Below, piece after piece: positions 38,801 through 46,907 of a stretch of DNA of 64,000 bases. A model generated the notes under the pieces. The model did no database searches and was not told the DNA's origin. It saw only the letters and a list, made by a program, of their open reading frames with translations. Each line of letters opens with the position of its first letter. Positions within the stretch are counted from its first letter, which is position 1. The stretch comes from Acidobacteriota bacterium (GTDB taxonomy: Bacteria > Acidobacteriota > Terriglobia > Terriglobales > Acidobacteriaceae). The translations under genes were made by a program, and so were the position numbers. The stretch lies in the NCBI GenBank assembly GCA_021793405.1, contig JAJYSV010000007.1:1-64000 (forward strand), given 5' to 3'.

Positions 38801-40259
38801 CGCCAGCTGCGGAATTGTGCCGGCGCATGTGAAATTGATGGGCCGTTGGCTGCGCTTATTGTGTGAAGCGGGGTATCTGGAACGAGATGGCTCGCGGTTC
38901 TGGAATCTCGCTGCGCTGCCCGATGGGGACATGGACCAAGCCTGGCGGGATGCAGAACAATGCTTGGGCGACGATCCGTTTCTGCTGGAATATCTTCGCA
39001 ACTGCTCGAAGCATCTCCGCGGAGTTTTGCTCGGCACAACCAGTCCGCTTGAAACGTTATTTCCCGCCGAATCGCCACAACTGGCGCAGAACCTCTATGA
39101 GAATTCCATCGGGGCGCGGTATGCCAACTTGATCGTAGCGGCGGCGGTGCAGGCTATCGCCAACTCCGCTTCCGCAAAGCACCGACTGCAAATCCTCGAG
39201 GTCGGCGGAGGCACTGGAGCAACCACTTCTACCATTCTTCCCATGCTGTCCCCCGATCGCGCCTCCTACCATTTCACGGAGGTCTCCGAAGTGTTTCTGC
39301 AGCGGGCCAGCGCGCGGTTTGCTACGTATCCATTTGTCCGCTACGGCTTGCTGGACATCGAAAACGAAGATCACCTCGCCCGGCATCGCGGTTTGTTCGA
39401 TGTTGTGATCGCAGCCAACGTGGTTCATGCCACGCGGGACCTGCGCGCCACACTGTCTGGAATTGCGAGTCTGCTAACGCCCGGCGGAGTCATGGTGCTG
39501 CTGGAAACGACACAACAATTTGCATGGCATGACATCACTACCGGATTGATTGAAGGCTGGCAAAAATCGGAAGATGATCTGCGCGCGGGCGCGCCACTGC
39601 TCGGAGTGGCGGAATGGACGTCCGCACTGCAGGCTGCGGGATTGGTCGAGATCGTTTCCGCGCCGGAGCCAGAATCTGCCGCCGGGATCATTGGATTGCA
39701 TGTGATTTTAGCCAGAGGCTCCAACGCGGGCAGCGGGGTACTTGCAGAGGCAACCGGGACATCGAATTCCGTGTATCTGCCCCACGACAGCGCGTCGGCA
39801 TACAACCCCGCTATAGACGCAGCGGCGACAAACGCGAGTGAGGCTTCAGCAATTGCTGCCGTGCTGCAAGACGCGCCCCTGTCGGAACGTCGCGCCCTGT
39901 TGCTCGATGTTGTTCTGAAGGAGATTGCTCAGGTGCTCCGGCTCGGAGCGGACGCTAAGCCCAGAAAACGCGACAGACTGATGGATCTGGGCATGGATTC
40001 TTTGATGGCGGTCGAACTGCGAAACCGGCTATCTAATTTGCTGGGCGTGGACAGTCTTCCCGCGACATTGATTTTCGATTATCCCACGCCGGATGCGGTT
40101 GCGGGCTATCTCCTCGGCAGATTGCAGGACGAGACCGTATCGGACGGCGAGACATCTTCCTCGTTGCCTGTCGCCCCGGAAAGACTGCTGACCGCGGAAG
40201 AAGTCGACAAATTGTCGGAAGAAGATGTAGCGGCGTTGCTACGGAGCCGGCTGGCTTGA
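35814..40259 (+). CDS. Type I PKS module 3: KS-AT-cMT-ACP
   Basis: A 1,481-residue non-reducing, C-methylating module. After an N-terminal coiled-coil docking helix (LHEIRALRARVNELESAQ), KS (about 43-470) has Cys212 in DTSCSSS, HGTGTA and KTNIGH. AT (about 565-855) has Ser668 in GHSLGEY and THAFHS, so malonyl-CoA. A C-methyltransferase (about 950-1300) has SAM motif LEVGGGTGATT and ANVVHATRDLR. ACP Ser1396 lies in GMDSLM. There is no KR, so the beta-keto group should remain next to a methylated alpha carbon. The C-terminus LSEEDVAALLRSRLA is a docking helix. The AT DNA is nearly identical to that of PKS4. PKS4 starts 18 bp downstream. Confidence 0.94.
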   Translation: MPDSISDRNNSSPELSPVKRALHEIRALRARVNELESAQHEPIAIIGTGLRFPGGVIDESSFWKLLAEGCDAITEIPRDRWDWRAYFNADPDAPGAMVTQHGGFVAGVDRFDAAFFGISPREAIAMDPQHRLALEVGWEALENAGYSPAVLQDTPTGVFLGIGNHDYGRSALADIEHIDAYTGSGNSPAMVAGRLSYVLGLHGPSLAVDTSCSSSLVAVHLACQSLRAGECKFALAGGVNLILSPDSNIALSKAHMMARDGHCKTFDEAADGYVRGEGCGIVVLRKLSDALADGDRILAVIRGSAVNHDGRSGGLTAPNGPAQAAVIRSALEVAQVNAAEIGYQETHGTGTALGDPIEVETLASVMGSGRAADTPVAIGSVKTNIGHLEAASGIAGLMKAVLALQHHAIPPSLHLKQKSSHIDWDRLPVVVPTEIAEWKPLNGHRYAGVSSFGFSGTNAHIVLEEAPKLVRVASVGECPKHILTISARSQEALDSLRVQYAAALRASSADALPNLCFTANSGRTHFAHRMAVIAETAEQMATALEQDQNVRSSACIFTGIAEDGDAGRICFLCTGQGSQYVGMGQELYASSEVFRAAIERCAAGWKEETGESLIEVLYPQEGEVNRANAESRMKQARYAQAALFALEYALAELWRSWGIEPSVVLGHSLGEYVAAVIAGVFSVEDGLRLVCARARLMDTLTEPGAMRSIGATAERVRQEIAGLESEVGIGVINGAETVVLSGLAETVERVAKKLEAEGIRTRPLEVTHAFHSPLLEPILNEFESCAGKVQYHAPRIRIISNLTGKAARAEEITTAQYWREHMRRTVQFDAGLKTALETGCQTLLEIGPQPHLKALAVRSDASLESRIKISLRRQKNDWDQMLETLATLYVEGEAVNWRGFERGHRRTRMALPTYPFERQRYWLASEDGDVSLRKWQCATGAALSQSRLVPIGLKVESFAAKWMALERLTIAEILRALRGLGAFATAGTSHDAKSLTASCGIVPAHVKLMGRWLRLLCEAGYLERDGSRFWNLAALPDGDMDQAWRDAEQCLGDDPFLLEYLRNCSKHLRGVLLGTTSPLETLFPAESPQLAQNLYENSIGARYANLIVAAAVQAIANSASAKHRLQILEVGGGTGATTSTILPMLSPDRASYHFTEVSEVFLQRASARFATYPFVRYGLLDIENEDHLARHRGLFDVVIAANVVHATRDLRATLSGIASLLTPGGVMVLLETTQQFAWHDITTGLIEGWQKSEDDLRAGAPLLGVAEWTSALQAAGLVEIVSAPEPESAAGIIGLHVILARGSNAGSGVLAEATGTSNSVYLPHDSASAYNPAIDAAATNASEASAIAAVLQDAPLSERRALLLDVVLKEIAQVLRLGADAKPRKRDRLMDLGMDSLMAVELRNRLSNLLGVDSLPATLIFDYPTPDAVAGYLLGRLQDETVSDGETSSSLPVAPERLLTAEEVDKLSEEDVAALLRSRLA
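37509..38369 (+). repeat. AT-domain repeat, copy 1 (in PKS3)
   Basis: An 861-bp segment covering the whole AT core of PKS3. It matches 41943-42803 in PKS4 at constant offset (4,434 bp) without indels; comparing by eye I found eight substitutions, three of them changing amino acids. Sequence on both sides diverges abruptly to ordinary paralogue levels. This indicates recent duplication or gene conversion. Confidence 0.9.
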
Positions 40260-40277
40260 TGAAAGTTTGTTCGTACC

Positions 40278-43200
40278 ATGGATGAGGCAAAGAAATCGAC
40301 GGAAGGATCGGCGCTTCTCAAGCAGGCCTTTCTCGCGGTCCAGGAGATGCAGGCGAAGCTGGAGGCGGCGGAGCTGCGCTCTCGCGAGCCCATTGCGATC
40401 ATCGGCCTGGGATGTAGATTTCCAGGCGCAGTGGTCAATGGCGACACCTTTTGGGATCTGCTTCGGGAGGGTCGCGATGCGATTTCGCTGGTTCCACCCG
40501 ATCGCTGGGATGCCGACGCATATTATGATCCCGATCCCGATCAGCCCGGCAAAATGGTGACGCGCTGGGGCGGATTTCTCGATCAAATCGATCAATTCGA
40601 TGCAAAGTTTTTTGAGATTGCACCCCGAGAAGCGGCCAGCATGGATCCGCAGCAGCGGCTTGCGTTGGAAGTCGCCTGGGAAACATTGGAGAACGCTGGG
40701 GTTGCTCCAACGGATTTACGCGGCACAAAAACCGGGGTCTTTTTGGGCATCGCCAGCAACGATTATAGCCAGCTCTTTGCGCAGACTGGCGATCCTGAAG
40801 CGATGGATGCGCATTACGCTTCGGGTATTGCGCACAGCATTGCGTCAGGGCGTATTTCCTACCTTCTTGGACTGGAAGGTCCCAGTATCTCTTTAGACAC
40901 AGCTTGCTCGTCGTCGCTGGTTGCGGTTCATCTGGCCTGTGAGAGCCTGCGCGCGGGTGACTGCAGTCTTGCTCTGGCAGGCGGCGTGAATGCGATGCTG
41001 GCTCCCGAAACGACTGCTCTCCTGTCGCGTGTCCGCATGCTCTCGCCAGGTGGCCGCTGCAAAGCGTTTGATGAAAGCGCGGACGGGTTTGTTCGGGGCG
41101 AAGGCTGCGGCTTCGTGGCGCTGAAAACCCTGTCCCAGGCGCAGGTCGATGGCGATCGCATCTTGGCGGTGATTCGCGGCACAGCCATCAATCAAGACGG
41201 CGCGAGTAGCAGTCTGACTGCTCCCAATGGTCCATCGCAGGTAACCCTGATGCGACAGGCCCTTGCAACTGCCGGACTCCGGCCCGCAGATGTCTCCTAT
41301 GTCGAAGCCCACGGGACAGGAACCGCATTGGGTGATCCGATCGAGCTTCAGGCCCTGGGAGCCGTCTATGGGGCGGCGCGTCCGCAGGACCGGCCTCTTC
41401 ATGTGGGTTCGCTCAAAACGAATCTAGGCCATCTGGAGGCAGCGGCAGGCATCGCGGGACTCATCAAGACGGTCCTTGCACTCGACCATGCCCAGATTCC
41501 TCCGCACCTCCATCTCAAGCAGCCGACTTCGCACGTGCGATGGGATGATTTGAGGCTCACGGTTCCGGGGCAATTGATCGACTGGGAGACAGACGGGCAG
41601 GAGCGCATCGCGGCCGTCAGTTCGTTCGGATTCAGCGGCACCAACGCGCACATTATCGTGGCCGCAGGTTTGCCAGACAACACTCCCCGCAGCAATACCG
41701 GCTGGCCGGTGCAGGTACTTGCGCTATCGGCAAAGTGCAATTCGGCGCTCAAGCAGTTGACGGAGCAGTATCGCGCAGTTCTTGAACAAGCGCCCCCAAC
41801 CGACCTGCGCGATGTTTGTTTTACCGCGAATACTGGCCGGTCACACTTTCCTCATCGCGCATGTTTCCTCGCCGCCGATGCTGAGCAGATAAGGCAACAG
41901 CTCGCAGCTTTTCAGAATCCGGCCGTACCGGTCGCCACTGCGGCGGGCCGGATCTGTTTTTTATGTACGGGGCAGGGGAGCCAGTATGTAGGGATGGGGC
42001 AGGAGCTATATGCAAGCTCGGCGGTATTTCGCGCGGCGATCGAGCGATGCGCGGCGGCGTGGAAAGAAGAGACAGGGGAGTGGCTGATCGAGGTGCTGTA
42101 CCCGCAGGAAGGCGAGGTCAACAGAGCGAACGCCGAGAGCCGAATGAAGCAGGCGCGGTACGCGCAGGCGGCATTGTTTGCCTTGGAGTATGCGCTGGCG
42201 GAGTTATGGCGCAGTTGGGGGATCGAGCCGAGCGTGGTGCTGGGCCACAGCCTGGGAGAATATGTCGCAGCGGTGATTGCAGGCGTGTTCAGCGTGGAGG
42301 ATGGACTGCGGTTGGTATGCGCGCGGGCGCGGCTGATGGACACGTTGACAGAACCGGGAGCGATGCGATCGATAGGAGCGACCGCGGAGCGGGTGCGGCA
42401 AGAGATTGCAGGGCTGGAATCGGAAGTAGGGATTGGAGTCATCAACGGGGCGGAGACGGTGGTGCTGTCGGGGCTGGCCGAGACGGTGGAGAGGGTGGCG
42501 AAGAAACTCGAAGCAGAGGGTATTCGGACGCGGCCGCTGGAGGTGACGCATGCCTTTCACTCACCGTTGCTGGAGCCGATCCTCAACGAGTTTGAATCCT
42601 GTGCGGGGAAGGTGCAGTATCATGCGCCGCGCATTCGCATCATCTCGAATCTGACGGGAAAGGCGGCGCGAGCCGAAGAGATTACGACGGCGCAATACTG
42701 GCGGGAGCATATGCGCCGGACGGTGCAATTCGATGCTGGCCTGAAGACCGCGCTCGAAACCGGCTGCCAGACCCTGCTCGAAATCGGCCCCCAGCCCCAT
42801 TTGCTGAGTCTCGGCAAGTCGGCTCACAACGCTCCCGATTGCTTCTGGTTGCCGTCGGTCCGCAAGGGGCGCAATCCGTGGCTTGACCTTCTCAGCTCGG
42901 TCAAGACCCTCTATGAGCTAGGAGCGGAAATCAACTGGAAAGCTCTTTACGGAAAGTCCGGCCGTCCCATCGCGCTACCGACGTATCCGTTCGAGCGCCA
43001 ACGTCATTGGTTCCCGATGAAGCCAGAAAGGATTTCCGCATCTCTTCCGCTCTGCTCCGCCGGAAACCATCCACTGCTGGGTGCGCGCGTCAACTCGCCT
43101 CTTGCGGAAATTCAGTTTGCATCGCAGATCCGTCCCGATCATCCATCGTACCTTGGCGACCATGTTGTAGCAGGGCAACGTGTAGTTCCGGCAGCGGCAT

Positions 43201-46200
43201 ACCTGGACATGGCGTTGAGTGCCGCCAAGGCGGCTGGTCTGGCTGCACCCGGCGAATCGTCATCTGTGAGGGCAGTCGCTTTCCTACAGCCCTGCATATT
43301 TGATGAGCCACGAAATCTGCAATGCGTGCTTCGCAGCCAGGAAAGGGGCCACTCATTTGCGATCTATAGTTGCGCCGCCGAAACGGAGGCAGAAGACGAT
43401 GCGACCGGGCCGCAGTGGGTCCTGCACGCAACCGGGGAGTTATCGTCGGATCCGCGTGGCCAATCCATGCAGGAGAATCTCGAAGCAATTCGCAAGCGTT
43501 GTGGCGAAGAAAAAGACTCCAATACTTTCTATCGCGCGTTTGACGAACTTGGCGTGCGTTTTGGCGTCAGTTTCCGTCCTGTGACCCGCGTGTTTCTTGG
43601 CGCTAATGAAGCCCTTGTAGAGTTTGCGCTCCCGCCCGACATAGACGCAGCTCCCTATCAGATTCATCCCATCGCGTTGGACGCCTGTTTTCAGGCTGTC
43701 GCAGCGATTCTGTCACCATCTGCGGATAGTCGCGGCGCCATCTATCTTCCTGCGGCGCTGGAAGAACTTCGCATCACCGGTGATCCACGAACGGTGGCAC
43801 TCGCCCATGCCCGGGTGCGGCGTGGGAGTCCAGACGAAAGTGGCCTGCCCGTCACTGCGGATGTGTACGGATTCGATCCATCCGGCCACCTTCTTGTGTC
43901 CGCGACCGGCTTGATGCTTCGCCCCTTCGATCGGGAAGCTCAGGAGTGGTCGGGTTCCAATTCAATTTCCGAATCGATCTATGAAGTCGTTTGGATCCCC
44001 GTAGAAGGAGCTGCTCAGGCTGTTTTCAATCCGAGCAATATAGACGCGCAACCGTCGGCGCCTGACGCCGCGAGGACTGCAATGAACGCAATTCACGGCA
44101 CCTGCGTGCTCGCTGGGGCTGGGGATGAGGCATGGACTTCCAGCCTGACGCACGTACTCAGGCGCGATGGCATTTCCTGTGCGACCATGCAGCCAGGCGA
44201 GGCTGAAACAAAACTTGCTGCGATCGGGAATGAGATGGCGTCCCCCATCAGCGATCTCATATACCTGGCCACGCCTGCGTCAGATATCTCGCAGATCGAG
44301 CCGGCAGACGGGATGAAGATCGAAGCGCAGATCCTGGGGGAGTGCTTGCGAATCGTCCAAGCGCTGTTGGCCTTGGATTTGAAAACGACTCCGAGACTTT
44401 GGATTGTCACCAGGGGAGCTCAAGGTCCAGCGGTATCGAATGTCCTGCAGTCCACTGTCTGGGGATTTGGCCGTTCCGTTGCCGCGGAATATCCGGAAAT
44501 GCGCGTCGTGCGGATCGACCTCGACCCCTCACGCGAGACCACAGGTGAAGAACTACTAAGGCTGGTGCAGGCAAAGCAATCGTTGCCTGAGATTGCGTCA
44601 GAAGATGAGCTGGCATGGCGCGGGAATGAAATCTATGTCCCGAGACTCAGGCCCATTGCATCCCTCTCATCGACACCGGAGCGAGATTGCAGCGCGGAAG
44701 AACCGAATGAGCAGCTTGCCCTCGTCTCAGTCGGCACTCTGGATGGAATTGAATTGATCCCGACGGGCCGCCGCAGCCCGGAACCTGGAGAAATCGAAAT
44801 CCGAGTGCATGCCGCTGGATTGAATTTTCGCGATGTCCTGAATGTGCTCGGAATGTACAAGGGAAAAAGCGGGCCGCTCGGAGGAGAATGTGCCGGAACA
44901 GTCGTTCGAGTCGGTTCGGGAGTGAAGGCCTTTCGGCCAGGGGATCAAGTCGTCGCTCTCGGCCAGGGCTGCTTTGCGAGATTCGTAACCGCACGCGCAA
45001 ATATGGCGTGGCGAAAACCTGCAAATCTTAGCTTCGAGGCCGCCGTAACCATTCCAGTCGCATTCCTGACGGCGAAATACGCGTTGGAGACCTTGGCCGG
45101 CATACGGTCGGGCGACCGCGTATTGATTCATGCCGGTGCGGGCGGAGTCGGTCTAGCCGCAATTCAGATTGCGCAGAAGGCGGGCGCTACCGTTTTTGCC
45201 ACTGCGGGAAGCGCGGAAAAGCGAGCCTACCTTGCATCCATCGATGTGGGGCATGTCATGGATTCGAGATCAATCGAGTTCGCACGTGAGATTCGCGAGA
45301 TCACGCACGGACGAGGAGTGGATATTGTTCTGAATTCACTGAGCGGACAATTCATCGATGCGGGACTGGAGATATTAGCGCCCGGCGGACGTTTTATAGA
45401 AATGGGAGTTGCGGACCTTCGGTCGCAGGAATCCGTGGCGAAGGTTCGTCCGGATGTGACCTACACTCCGTTCAACCTGGCGCCGGCGCTCGAGAGCGGC
45501 GACAGTTTTGTTCGCGAAACTTTGACGGCCATCTTCGATCAATTCCAGTCCAGCACGCTGCATCCCTTGCCGCAGAAAACCTTTCCCTTGGAAAAGGCGC
45601 AGGAATCATTTCGATATATGGCGCAGGCGCGACATATCGGCAGAGTAGTTCTTTGCCCCGCTTTGAATCTCAATTTGGCCAGCATCCGCCCAGACGGCGC
45701 ATACCTGGTAACGGGTGGACTGGCCGGAATCGGCTTGTCGATCGCGGAGTGGCTCAGTCAGCGCAGCGCGGGCCAAGTCATCGTATTGGGACGAAGTGCG
45801 CCCAGCGCCGATGCAGCGAAGGTGTTCGACAGAATGCGTTCTGCCGGCACGGGCGTGAGCATTTGCCAAGGCGATGTTTCGAAGGAAGCCGATGTGGCGG
45901 CTGCTCTCCACTATGCAGACAAATTTCCACTCTTGGGGGTCTTTCATTGCGCCGGTGTTCTCGATGACGGAGCATTATTGCAGCAAGACTGGGACAGGTT
46001 TGAACGCGTCTTATCTCCCAAGCTGGAAGGTGTATGCCACCTGCATCATCTCACCGCCGGCAAGCGCCTGGATCATTTCGTACTGTTTTCGTCGATAGCC
46101 TCGATATTCGGTTCGGAAGGACAAGCCAATCACGCCGCTGCCAATGCTTTCCTCGATGCCATGGCTCAATATCGGAATGCGCACGGACTGCCCGCGCTGA

Positions 46201-46907
46201 GTATCAACTGGGGACCGTGGAGTGAGACCGGAGCCGCAGTGCGCCATCGCGTGGTGCAGCGAAAATCGAGAATGGGTGTCGGCGGTATCTGCACGAGCGG
46301 TGGCCTGCAAGTGCTCGAGATGCTGATGGCTGATGGTCGCGCTCAGGCAATTGTTGCGCCGATCGACTGGAAGCAATACTTTGCCAACCGCAGTATTGAA
46401 TCCGATGGGGATTTGAATCGCCCACTCCTGCGTGAATTGCGGGTCGCGTATGAAGCGAAAAGCGCGACCCCGGCAGCGCAGAAGAAAAAGCATCCATCCT
46501 GGCGGCCACAATTGGAAGCGGCTGCTCCAGCCCAGCGGACGCGAATATTAATGGACCTGATTGCGGAGCGCGTCAAGGCTACTTTGGGAATCCATAGCAC
46601 TCAGGAAATCGATCCAAGTCAACCCTTACAGGAGCTTGGGCTGGACTCTCTGCTATCGATTGAGCTTCGCAATTCGCTGGGAGCATGTCTGGGCCAGAGT
46701 CTCCCGGCTACTTTGTTGTTCAACTATCCCACGCTCAATGCTTTGGCTGGATTCATTTCTCGCGAGGCGCTCGGGGACGCACCGGAAACAACAGTGGCCA
46801 GGAAATCTGAATTGGCGCCCACAAGGCTTGTCGAAGACATCGAAGCGCTTTCCGATGACGAAGTAGATCGGCTGCTGAGCGCGCGAGCGGCAGGGGGCGT
46901 GCGATGA
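40278..46907 (+). CDS. Type I PKS module 4: KS-AT-DH-ER-KR-ACP
   Basis: A 2,209-residue module with a full reductive set. KS (about 37-460) has Cys210 in DTACSSS. AT (about 555-850) has Ser658 in GHSLGEY and THAFHS (malonyl). DH (about 925-1230) has His962 in the exact HxxxGxxxxP motif HVVAGQRVVP and HPIALDACFQ. ER (about 1485-1790) has LIHAGAGGVGLAA. KR (about 1805-1990) has TGGLAGIG and a VLDD motif (B-type), but the catalytic Tyr is His1952 (QANHAAANAFLD). ACP Ser2124 lies in GLDSLL. If the KR is inactive, DH and ER would have no substrate and a ketone would remain; His at this position may still be compatible with activity. It overlaps PKS5 by ATGA. Confidence 0.94.
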   Translation: MDEAKKSTEGSALLKQAFLAVQEMQAKLEAAELRSREPIAIIGLGCRFPGAVVNGDTFWDLLREGRDAISLVPPDRWDADAYYDPDPDQPGKMVTRWGGFLDQIDQFDAKFFEIAPREAASMDPQQRLALEVAWETLENAGVAPTDLRGTKTGVFLGIASNDYSQLFAQTGDPEAMDAHYASGIAHSIASGRISYLLGLEGPSISLDTACSSSLVAVHLACESLRAGDCSLALAGGVNAMLAPETTALLSRVRMLSPGGRCKAFDESADGFVRGEGCGFVALKTLSQAQVDGDRILAVIRGTAINQDGASSSLTAPNGPSQVTLMRQALATAGLRPADVSYVEAHGTGTALGDPIELQALGAVYGAARPQDRPLHVGSLKTNLGHLEAAAGIAGLIKTVLALDHAQIPPHLHLKQPTSHVRWDDLRLTVPGQLIDWETDGQERIAAVSSFGFSGTNAHIIVAAGLPDNTPRSNTGWPVQVLALSAKCNSALKQLTEQYRAVLEQAPPTDLRDVCFTANTGRSHFPHRACFLAADAEQIRQQLAAFQNPAVPVATAAGRICFLCTGQGSQYVGMGQELYASSAVFRAAIERCAAAWKEETGEWLIEVLYPQEGEVNRANAESRMKQARYAQAALFALEYALAELWRSWGIEPSVVLGHSLGEYVAAVIAGVFSVEDGLRLVCARARLMDTLTEPGAMRSIGATAERVRQEIAGLESEVGIGVINGAETVVLSGLAETVERVAKKLEAEGIRTRPLEVTHAFHSPLLEPILNEFESCAGKVQYHAPRIRIISNLTGKAARAEEITTAQYWREHMRRTVQFDAGLKTALETGCQTLLEIGPQPHLLSLGKSAHNAPDCFWLPSVRKGRNPWLDLLSSVKTLYELGAEINWKALYGKSGRPIALPTYPFERQRHWFPMKPERISASLPLCSAGNHPLLGARVNSPLAEIQFASQIRPDHPSYLGDHVVAGQRVVPAAAYLDMALSAAKAAGLAAPGESSSVRAVAFLQPCIFDEPRNLQCVLRSQERGHSFAIYSCAAETEAEDDATGPQWVLHATGELSSDPRGQSMQENLEAIRKRCGEEKDSNTFYRAFDELGVRFGVSFRPVTRVFLGANEALVEFALPPDIDAAPYQIHPIALDACFQAVAAILSPSADSRGAIYLPAALEELRITGDPRTVALAHARVRRGSPDESGLPVTADVYGFDPSGHLLVSATGLMLRPFDREAQEWSGSNSISESIYEVVWIPVEGAAQAVFNPSNIDAQPSAPDAARTAMNAIHGTCVLAGAGDEAWTSSLTHVLRRDGISCATMQPGEAETKLAAIGNEMASPISDLIYLATPASDISQIEPADGMKIEAQILGECLRIVQALLALDLKTTPRLWIVTRGAQGPAVSNVLQSTVWGFGRSVAAEYPEMRVVRIDLDPSRETTGEELLRLVQAKQSLPEIASEDELAWRGNEIYVPRLRPIASLSSTPERDCSAEEPNEQLALVSVGTLDGIELIPTGRRSPEPGEIEIRVHAAGLNFRDVLNVLGMYKGKSGPLGGECAGTVVRVGSGVKAFRPGDQVVALGQGCFARFVTARANMAWRKPANLSFEAAVTIPVAFLTAKYALETLAGIRSGDRVLIHAGAGGVGLAAIQIAQKAGATVFATAGSAEKRAYLASIDVGHVMDSRSIEFAREIREITHGRGVDIVLNSLSGQFIDAGLEILAPGGRFIEMGVADLRSQESVAKVRPDVTYTPFNLAPALESGDSFVRETLTAIFDQFQSSTLHPLPQKTFPLEKAQESFRYMAQARHIGRVVLCPALNLNLASIRPDGAYLVTGGLAGIGLSIAEWLSQRSAGQVIVLGRSAPSADAAKVFDRMRSAGTGVSICQGDVSKEADVAAALHYADKFPLLGVFHCAGVLDDGALLQQDWDRFERVLSPKLEGVCHLHHLTAGKRLDHFVLFSSIASIFGSEGQANHAAANAFLDAMAQYRNAHGLPALSINWGPWSETGAAVRHRVVQRKSRMGVGGICTSGGLQVLEMLMADGRAQAIVAPIDWKQYFANRSIESDGDLNRPLLRELRVAYEAKSATPAAQKKKHPSWRPQLEAAAPAQRTRILMDLIAERVKATLGIHSTQEIDPSQPLQELGLDSLLSIELRNSLGACLGQSLPATLLFNYPTLNALAGFISREALGDAPETTVARKSELAPTRLVEDIEALSDDEVDRLLSARAAGGVR
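41943..42803 (+). repeat. AT-domain repeat, copy 2 (in PKS4)
   Basis: Second copy of the 861-bp AT segment of PKS3 (37509-38369). Both ends fall at domain borders: the start is at the first beta-strand (GRICFLCTGQGSQ) and the end is after EIGPQPHL. The exact borders suggest homologous replacement of one whole AT by another. Confidence 0.9.

Noticed and set aside
23952-40259. Classification of the cluster as a trans-AT PKS
   Set aside because: Four of six modules have complete ATs, and the AT-less PKS2 retains a cis-AT post-AT linker, so this is AT loss in a cis-AT system.
37509-42803. The AT repeats as a mobile element
   Set aside because: Copies lie in frame within coding sequence, with borders at domain edges and no terminal repeats or transposase.
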